From Actinomycetes bacterium (GTDB taxonomy: Bacteria; Actinomycetota; Acidimicrobiia; Acidimicrobiales; Palsa-688), in contig JAKAXG010000139.1 of assembly GCA_021827225.1 (NCBI GenBank), positions 1 to 8,852 of the forward strand: a DNA stretch of 8,852 bases, written 5' to 3'. This document shows, in pieces, positions 1 through 4,850 of this stretch (the first letter of the stretch is position 1; each line of letters opens with the position of its first letter). The position numbers and the translations under genes are program-made. The notes below the pieces were generated by a model. That model was given only the letters and a program-made list of their open reading frames with translations, did not search any database and was not told the DNA's origin.

Positions 1-572
1 CGGAGTTGGACCTCTACCGCGACGGCCGGCTCCCGCCGCTCGACCCCGGGTTCGTCCGGCGCTACCGGTCCGCCCAGCGGGCCCGCAACCAGCGGATCAC
101 CGACTGGGCGAAGGCGGAGCTCGGCCGGCTGGAGGCGGCCGGCCTGTGGGACCGGCTGTTCGTCGTGGCCGGGACCTGGGCCGACCCCCGCTTCGTGGAC
201 CCCACCATCGACCCGTCCGACCGGCCCACCCCCGCCTGCTACTGGGGAGACCCCCGGGTCGCCAACTCCGGGGTGGCCGGCATCGCCGGTGTCAACACCT
301 TGCGCAGCTGGCTGAACATGTGGAGCCTGGAGACGTCGCAGTGCCGCAGCGACGCCCACCTGGCCGCCCTCACGCTGCCGGCCCTGGTCGTGCAGGCGAC
401 GGCCGACTCGGGGGTGTTCCCCAGCGACGCGGCGCGCATATACGACGGCATCGCCGCCGCCGACAAGGAACGCGTCGACCTGCCCGGCGACCACTATTTC
501 CGCCACCCTCCCGGCAGCCGGGAAGCGGTGGCCGACGTCATCGGCGACTGGGTCGCCAAGAGAGCGGGATGA
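1..572 (+). CDS. alpha/beta hydrolase, C-terminal part (cut by window start)
   Basis: The reading frame is open from the left edge, so the start and the nucleophile region lie outside the window. About 189 residues remain. The last third looks like the end of an alpha/beta-hydrolase fold: a strand reading LPALVVQATADSG, whose Asp (codon 405-407) sits where the acid of the catalytic triad belongs, and then GDHYF, whose His (codon 492-494) sits where the triad His belongs. The final helix (AVADVIGDWVAK) is usual for the family. The middle part (about 60-330), rich in Trp, Arg and Pro, would be the lid/cap and is not diagnostic. The substrate cannot be told; esterase, lactonase or C-C hydrolase are all possible. 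The next gene starts 9 bases after the stop, so the two are probably co-transcribed. The fold is fairly sure from the C-terminal motifs; the exact family is not. Confidence 0.72.
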   Translation, partial: ELDLYRDGRLPPLDPGFVRRYRSAQRARNQRITDWAKAELGRLEAAGLWDRLFVVAGTWADPRFVDPTIDPSDRPTPACYWGDPRVANSGVAGIAGVNTLRSWLNMWSLETSQCRSDAHLAALTLPALVVQATADSGVFPSDAARIYDGIAAADKERVDLPGDHYFRHPPGSREAVADVIGDWVAKRAG

Positions 573-581
573 GAGGCTGAC

Positions 582-1067
582 ATGACCGATTCGATCCGCG
601 ACTCGCTGAGCATGGACGTCGGGGAGGTCGCCCGCTACCTGGAGGCCATGAGACGGGTCGAGGTGGCCACGCTCAACCCCGACGGCAGCGTGCACCTGGT
701 CCCCATGAGCTACCTGCTGTGGAACGGCGAGATCGGCCTGTGGACCGACCCGGGCTCCCGCAAGGTCGCCAACCTCCGGCGGGACCCCCGGATCACCGTG
801 CTGATCGAGGACGGCGAGCAGGTGACGGAGTTCCGGGCCCTGCAGGTGCGTGGTCGGGCCGAGATCGTCGACGATCCCGAACTGGTCCGCCAGGCGGGAG
901 AAGCCCTGTTCGGGCGGTACCGGCCCGGCGGCCTCGACGACGACACCCGGGCGCAGGTCGCGGCCCTGGCGCCGGTCCGGGTGCTCGTGGTGGTGCACGG
1001 CCAGTCCACCATCTCCTGGGACCACGCCAAGATGGTCTCGGGGGGTCTCGAGGAGATCGGGCGGTGA
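582..1067 (+). CDS. PPOX-class split beta-barrel oxidoreductase (FMN- or F420-dependent)
   Basis: This 161-residue protein has the size and motif order of the pyridoxamine-5'-phosphate-oxidase-like split barrel. An N-terminal helix leads to strand VEVATLNPDGSVHLVPMSYL (about 26-45). Then come SRKVANLRRDPRITVLIED (about 60-78), whose Lys/Asn/Arg usually contact the cofactor phosphate, and LQVRGRAEIVDD (about 87-98). The C-terminal strand ends in ISWDHAKM, a common ending in actinobacterial members annotated as F420-dependent. Such proteins reduce or oxidise small molecules with FMN or F420; here the cofactor is inferred from family resemblance only. The ATG follows GAGAGG with a 5-nt spacer, 9 bases after the hydrolase stop, so the genes are likely translated from one message. 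A 70-bp gap with a small GC hairpin follows. Confidence 0.85.
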   Translation: MTDSIRDSLSMDVGEVARYLEAMRRVEVATLNPDGSVHLVPMSYLLWNGEIGLWTDPGSRKVANLRRDPRITVLIEDGEQVTEFRALQVRGRAEIVDDPELVRQAGEALFGRYRPGGLDDDTRAQVAALAPVRVLVVVHGQSTISWDHAKMVSGGLEEIGR

Positions 1068-1070
1068 TCC

Positions 1071-1085
1071 GCGCCGACCCGGCGC
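1071..1085 (+). terminator. GC-rich hairpin just after the PPOX gene, weak terminator candidate
   Basis: GCGCCG (1071-1076) and CGGCGC (1080-1085) form a perfect 6-bp all-G/C stem with a 3-nt loop, starting 4 bases after the PPOX stop codon. No U-tract follows. It could slow or partly end transcription, or just be chance in very GC-rich DNA. A TANNNT box (TAGCGT, 1098-1103) lies between it and the VOC start, but I see no convincing -35 element for it. Confidence 0.22.
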
Positions 1086-1137
1086 CTCGCGTAGCAGTAG
1101 CGTTGCCGATATCCACTTGCGGATCCAGGGGGACCGA

Positions 1138-1758
1138 ATGAACGACATTGCCAGCACCGCTGCCGAAGAAGCGACCCTGTCCGACTTCCGTGGCGGCCGT
1201 CCCGCCAACCCGGAGTTCCAGCTGCGGGGGATCAACCACCTGGCTCTGGTCTGCCGGGACATGGCCCGGACGGTGGAGTTCTACCAGGACGTCCTCGGGA
1301 TGCCCCTGGTCAAGACGCTGGAGCTGCCGAGCGGCATGGGCCAGCACTTCTTCTTCGACATCGGCAACGGGGACTGCCTGGCCTTCTTCTGGTTCCCGAA
1401 CGCCCCCGAGCCGGTGGAGGGCGTGGTGACCGCCGCCGCTCTGCCCGGCGACGGCGACATCACCACCGCCATCGGCTCGATGAACCACGTGGCGTTCGAC
1501 GTGGCCCCCGAGCACTTCGACGAGTACCGCCAGAAGCTGATCGACAAGGGCATCCGGGTGAGCCCGGTGATGAACCACGACGACAGCGAGACCACCGTCT
1601 CCGAGCATCTGCACCCGGGGGTGTTCGTCCGCTCCATGTACTTCCGGGACCCGGACGGGACGCTGCTGGAGCTGGCGGCGTGGACCCGCAACCTGGGCGC
1701 CGCCGACGTGTCCCACGGTCCGGCCACCGCGGCCGGCGAACGGGTCGCCCTCGCCTAG
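1138..1758 (+). CDS. VOC family protein (glyoxalase / extradiol-dioxygenase fold)
   Basis: The 206-residue product has two beta-alpha-beta-beta-beta modules of the vicinal oxygen chelate fold. Module 1 runs from GINHLALVCRDMARTVEFYQ to about residue 86; module 2 runs from SMNHVAFDV to DPDGTLLELAAW at about 182. The likely metal ligands are His34, His117 and Glu179, the spacing expected for a mononuclear metal site. Members include glyoxalases, fosfomycin-type transferases, epimerases and ring-cleaving dioxygenases. The sequence does not decide between these, though the loop between modules (about 90-112) and the insertion HDDSETTVSEHLHPGVF (about 147-163) are more like lyase/isomerase or dioxygenase-like actinobacterial proteins than small glyoxalase I. 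The ATG at 1138 is chosen because AGGGGG lies just upstream and the longer frame to the left overlaps the PPOX gene. The CMD gene starts 3 bases after the stop, pointing to translational coupling. Confidence 0.85.
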   Translation: MNDIASTAAEEATLSDFRGGRPANPEFQLRGINHLALVCRDMARTVEFYQDVLGMPLVKTLELPSGMGQHFFFDIGNGDCLAFFWFPNAPEPVEGVVTAAALPGDGDITTAIGSMNHVAFDVAPEHFDEYRQKLIDKGIRVSPVMNHDDSETTVSEHLHPGVFVRSMYFRDPDGTLLELAAWTRNLGAADVSHGPATAAGERVALA

Positions 1759-1761
1759 CCG

Positions 1762-2415
1762 ATGCCCCGACTACGCCAGGTTCCCCGCTCCGAGGCCACC
1801 GACCAGGCCGTCATCAAGGCGTACGACCGGCTGTTCGGTCCCGACCGGGACCCGGTCGCCGAGCCGGGCACGGCCACCGGCACGCCCGGCAACTGGTGGA
1901 CGGTCTTCGCCCTGTCACCGGAGATCCTGCGCCACGCGGTGGCCGGCTTCTCCCTCTACCAGGGCTCGGCCGGGCGGCTGAACCCTCTGCTGCGGGAGCT
2001 GGGCCAGACGAGGGCCGGCTGGCTGGCCGGCAGCCAGTTCGTGTTCTCCCAGCACTGCAAGTCCTGCCGGGCTCTCGGCATGCCCGAGGAGAAGATCGCC
2101 GCCATCCCCGGCTGGGCCGTCTCCGACCGGTTCGACCAGCTGGAGCGGGCGGTGCTCGCCTACACCGACGGGATCGTCGCCGACCGGGGACGGGTGGACG
2201 ACGCTGTCTTCGAGGTGCTGCGCCAGCACCTGACCGACGAGCAGATCCTCGACCTGACCTACATCACCGCCATGTACGCCATGCACGCCACGATCAGCCG
2301 GGCCCTCCGCCTGGAGTACGACGACGTGGAGGAGCGGATACGGGAGGTGGCGGCGCCGGCGGGGGCCGCCGGCCGGGACATCGGCGCCGACATCAGCGCG
2401 GCCGACGGGCGCTGA
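1762..2415 (+). CDS. carboxymuconolactone decarboxylase / AhpD-fold protein
   Basis: The 217-residue helical protein matches the CMD/AhpD fold. The core is FVFSQHCKSCRALGMPEEKI (about 93-112), equivalent to the usual Y(E/C)xxxH...R.AG(L/M)..E.I helix pair. It is followed by LERAVLAYTDGIV (128-139) and ILDLTYITAMYAMHATISRAL (162-182), the typical later helices. His98 is conserved. The residue that is normally Glu (decarboxylase-like) or the second Cys of CxxC (AhpD-like peroxidase) is Val94. Instead, a CxxC (Cys99-Lys-Ser-Cys102) comes straight after the His. The protein may therefore be a redox protein with an altered disulfide site, or an enzyme in the pathway of its VOC neighbour. There is no good ribosome binding site; the start 3 bases after the VOC stop suggests re-initiation. 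The stop lies one base from the stop of the convergent MFS gene. Confidence 0.82.
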   Translation: MPRLRQVPRSEATDQAVIKAYDRLFGPDRDPVAEPGTATGTPGNWWTVFALSPEILRHAVAGFSLYQGSAGRLNPLLRELGQTRAGWLAGSQFVFSQHCKSCRALGMPEEKIAAIPGWAVSDRFDQLERAVLAYTDGIVADRGRVDDAVFEVLRQHLTDEQILDLTYITAMYAMHATISRALRLEYDDVEERIREVAAPAGAAGRDIGADISAADGR

Positions 2416-2416
2416 G

Positions 2417-3730
2417 CTAGGCGATGCCCCCGGCGGACACCGCCGGGTCGAGGCCGGCTTCGGTCACGGGGTCCGGGGAGAGGCTGGACAGCCGCTGGGC
2501 CGGCAGCCGGGCGCAGGAGACGACCGAGACGGTCGACAGGACCACCCAGACGGCGACGAAGATGCCGGTGGCGTCCATGAGACCGGTCCGGCGGGCCAGC
2601 AGACCGACGCCGACCACGGGCGCGGCCAGGGCCACGTAGCCGATCAGGTTCCACGCCGAGATGACCTCCGCCCGGCGGTCGGGAGGGGCCACCTGGTTGA
2701 CCATGACCAGGCTGCCCATGAAGGCCACGCCGGAGCCACCGCCGCTGAGCAGGGTGCCGACGAAGAACACCGGCAGCAGCGGGACGACCAGCCCGATGTA
2801 GACCAGAGCCAGGCCGACCGCCGACGCCCCCGCCCCGATCATGATCGACCGTCGCGGCGGCCAGCGCCGCAGAGCCAGCTGGGACAGGCCGCCGACCCCT
2901 GACAGCACGAACAGCACCACCCCGGCCATGGCGTGGCTGCTGACGTGCAGGAGGTTCCGGTCGATGGTGGCGCTCAACGCCCCGTAGAGGCCTCCGATAC
3001 CCCACGAGACGCACAGCGCCAGGATGGAGACCACGAACGGGCCCCGGATGGGGGCCGGCACGGAGGGCCGCTGGATCTCCCAGCGGACCCTGCTGCGGTG
3101 GCGGACCGTCTCGGGCAGAGCCCACACGCCGGCCAGACCCACCACCACCAGCGCGGCTTCTATCAGGAACGGCGACACCAGGGGGGCGGGGAAGTACTCG
3201 GCGGCCACCCCGAAAAGCAGCGGCCCGCCGGCCGCTCCGGTGATGAACATGATGGTGTTGATGTAGGACGCCCGCTGCCGGTCGTGGGCCGGCTCCAGCT
3301 CGACCAGGGCGGCGGTCGCCGCTCCGGTGAGCACGCCGGTGGCGAAGCCCTGCACGGCCCGGGCGGCGAACAGCCAGGCCGTCCCGGCGGCGGCGGCGAA
3401 CATGCCGCTGCTCAACCCCAGCAGGACGAGGGCGGGAGTGAGCATCTTCCGCCGCCCGATCCGGTCCGACAGGTGCCCGACGGTGAACAGGGCGACCATC
3501 ACCGCGCCGGCGTAGGTGGCGAACACCGCGGTCACCGTGAGCGCGGAGAAGTGGAACTTCTGCTGGTAGATGACGTAGAGCGGCGAGGGGGCGTTGCTGG
3601 CCATGGTGGCCAGGAACATGAGGAACGCCACCGTCGCCATCGACAGGCGCGGGCGGGCCGGCCGGGCGGCGGTCTGGTGGTCGGCGGACGGGCGGTGGGG
3701 GTCTTCTCCGACCTCGGGTGACGCCGACAT
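2417..3730 (-). CDS. major facilitator superfamily (MFS) transporter
   Basis: The 437-residue inner-membrane protein has about twelve hydrophobic segments in two six-helix halves. The first helix begins near residue 31, after a polar N-tail rich in Pro, His and Arg. MFS motif A (GHLSDRIGRRK, 85-95) sits in the loop between helices 2 and 3. A polar central loop (about 207-230) separates the halves. The closest general match is the drug/sugar-efflux type (DHA1-like) by length and helix number, so export of a small organic compound is more likely than sugar uptake; the substrate is unknown. I start it at the ATG at 3730. A TTG nine bases upstream is in frame, but a -10 box ends exactly there, so the TTG would lie at or before the transcription start. 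The gene follows the SDR gene on the same strand after 54 bases. Confidence 0.9.
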   Translation of the reverse strand: MSASPEVGEDPHRPSADHQTAARPARPRLSMATVAFLMFLATMASNAPSPLYVIYQQKFHFSALTVTAVFATYAGAVMVALFTVGHLSDRIGRRKMLTPALVLLGLSSGMFAAAAGTAWLFAARAVQGFATGVLTGAATAALVELEPAHDRQRASYINTIMFITGAAGGPLLFGVAAEYFPAPLVSPFLIEAALVVVGLAGVWALPETVRHRSRVRWEIQRPSVPAPIRGPFVVSILALCVSWGIGGLYGALSATIDRNLLHVSSHAMAGVVLFVLSGVGGLSQLALRRWPPRRSIMIGAGASAVGLALVYIGLVVPLLPVFFVGTLLSGGGSGVAFMGSLVMVNQVAPPDRRAEVISAWNLIGYVALAAPVVGVGLLARRTGLMDATGIFVAVWVVLSTVSVVSCARLPAQRLSSLSPDPVTEAGLDPAVSAGGIA

Positions 3731-3738
3731 CAAGATCA

Positions 3739-3767
3739 ATGCTAGGAGACCGCGGCCCGCTCGCCCA
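3739..3767 (-). promoter_or_regulatory. candidate promoter of the MFS gene, possibly leaderless
   Basis: Read on the - strand, TTGGGC (3767-3762) and TAGCAT (3744-3739) are separated by 18 bases. The second fits the actinobacterial -10 consensus TANNNT. The ATG at 3730 begins 8 bases after the box, so transcription would start at or within two bases of the start codon and leave no room for a ribosome binding site. None is seen. The -35 element is only a half match. The MFS gene may thus be transcribed separately from the SDR gene. Confidence 0.45.
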
Positions 3768-3784
3768 AGGGTCGGGTCGGGTGG

Positions 3785-4705
3785 CTAGCCGAGCGGAGGG
3801 CCGATCGGCTGCCCGGCCTCCGACCAGCGGTCCCACGGCTGGGGCATCTGGGCGGACCCCCGGCCGGCCCCGTATCCCCCGTCGACGGCCAGAACCGTCC
3901 CGGTTACGAAGCTGGACGCGTCCGACGCCAGGAACAGCAGGGGGCCGACCAGCTCGTTGAGCTCACCCAGGCGGCGCATGGGCGTCCGGCTGCGCATCCA
4001 GTCGGCCATGCCCGAGTCCTCCAGCAGCCTCCTGGTCATCTCCGACAGGAAGAAATTGGGGGCCAGGGCGTTGACCCGCAGGTTGCGGTCCCCCCACTCG
4101 CAGGCCAGGAGGCGGGTCAGGTTGTTGACCCCACCCTTGGCGGCGAAGTAGCCCGCCGTCCGGTTCTCGGCGCCGCCGTCACCGAAGATGGAGGAAAGGT
4201 TGATGATGCTCCCGCCCCCGCCTCTCAGCATGACCGGGGCCGCCGCCCTGGTCATGTAGAACAGCCCGATCAGGTCGGTCATGATCATCCTGGCGAAGCT
4301 CTCGGGCTCCACGTTCTCCGTCCGGACCAGGCTGTCGTCGGCCCACCCGGCGTTGTTGACCAGCACGTGGATGGCCCCGAAGGCGTCCACGGCGGCGTTG
4401 ACGGCGGCTTCGCAGTCGGCGTAGACGGTCACGTCGCCCACCACCGGCAGGCATTTCCGCCCCAGGGACTCCACCAGGGCGGCCGTCCCGGCCAGACGCT
4501 CGGCTGAACGCCCGGTGATCACCACGTCCGCCCCCGCCCGGGCCAGCACCCCGGCGAAGAGGGCCCCCAGGCCGTAGGACGCCCCGGTCACGACGGCCAC
4601 CCGACCGTCGAGCCGCCAGAGCGCCGCCGGATCCGCCGGCGCGGCCGGTGCCGGCGCCACGCCCGGCAACGGTGCGGTGACCATCCCGTCAGCTGGTTCG
4701 GGCAC
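3785..4705 (-). CDS. short-chain dehydrogenase/reductase (SDR), classical type
   Basis: This is a NAD(P)(H)-dependent oxidoreductase of 306 residues if it starts at the GTG at 4705. The Rossmann motif TGASYGLG is at 40-47, GDV at about 90-92, NNAG at 117-120, Ser172 in the NLSS strand and the catalytic Tyr186-x-x-x-Lys190 pair (YFAAK). The usual ending TGTVLAVDGGYG follows. The Asn of the catalytic tetrad, normally in a VNLxG motif, appears to be Asp144 (TDLIG). After the conserved ending there is an extra tail of about 25 residues rich in Pro and Trp. I prefer the GTG because AGGGGGAGG lies 9 bases before it. An ATG at 4684 (299 residues) and one at 4774 (329 residues) are alternatives without such a site. 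The substrate is unknown; an alcohol or ketone in the pathway of the neighbouring CoA-transferase is a reasonable guess. Confidence 0.88.
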   Translation of the reverse strand: MPEPADGMVTAPLPGVAPAPAAPADPAALWRLDGRVAVVTGASYGLGALFAGVLARAGADVVITGRSAERLAGTAALVESLGRKCLPVVGDVTVYADCEAAVNAAVDAFGAIHVLVNNAGWADDSLVRTENVEPESFARMIMTDLIGLFYMTRAAAPVMLRGGGGSIINLSSIFGDGGAENRTAGYFAAKGGVNNLTRLLACEWGDRNLRVNALAPNFFLSEMTRRLLEDSGMADWMRSRTPMRRLGELNELVGPLLFLASDASSFVTGTVLAVDGGYGAGRGSAQMPQPWDRWSEAGQPIGPPLG

Positions 4706-4714
4706 TGCAGACGA

Positions 4715-4723
4715 CCTCCCCCT
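4715..4723 (-). promoter_or_regulatory. ribosome binding site that decides the SDR start
   Basis: On the - strand AGGGGGAGG lies 9 bases before the GTG at 4705, in frame with the SDR. It is the only strong Shine-Dalgarno match among the three possible starts. Confidence 0.55.
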
Positions 4724-4840
4724 GAAAGCGACCTGCCCCGCGGTGCCGTGTCGGGCCGCGGGCGGGCCAACCATACAGCAGGACCCCAGCGGCGGATCCG
4801 CCCGGACGTCCCCGACGTCGACGAGTATGGACCGGGAGAA

Positions 4841-4847
4841 GGGAGGG
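4841..4847 (+). promoter_or_regulatory. ribosome binding site that decides the CoA-transferase start
   Basis: GGGAGGG, preceded by AGAA, ends 3 bases before the GTG at 4851. The alternative ATG at 4827 and the GTG at 4677 have no such site, and the family's conserved start region begins only two residues after this GTG. Confidence 0.6.
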
Positions 4848-4850
4848 CCC

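Larger units (their letters stand above)
4706..4850. promoter_or_regulatory. divergent intergenic region between SDR and CoA-transferase genes
   Basis: This 145-bp gap must hold the promoters of both genes. It contains a 12-bp perfect palindrome (GGCGGATCCGCC, 4791-4802) and two copies of GACGTC (4805-4810 and 4814-4819). On the - strand TATGGT (4775-4770) fits a TANNNT box, but no convincing -35 is seen for it, and none was found for the + strand gene. The palindrome could be an operator, but short G/C palindromes arise easily in DNA this rich in G and C. Confidence 0.35.

Noticed and set aside
793..1716. 307-codon - strand frame opposite PPOX and VOC genes
   Set aside because: It has no recognisable domain and lies opposite two well-supported genes; such antisense frames are frequent in DNA of this composition.
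2259..3836. 525-codon open frame on the - strand overlapping the MFS gene
   Set aside because: Its translation is an Arg/Pro/Gly-rich shadow. The frame with motif A and twelve hydrophobic segments is the real gene.
4805..4819. Two GACGTC palindromes 9 bases apart, considered as a regulator site
   Set aside because: Six-base G/C-rich palindromes are common here, and no matching regulator gene or further copy supports them; kept only as a note in the intergenic entry.
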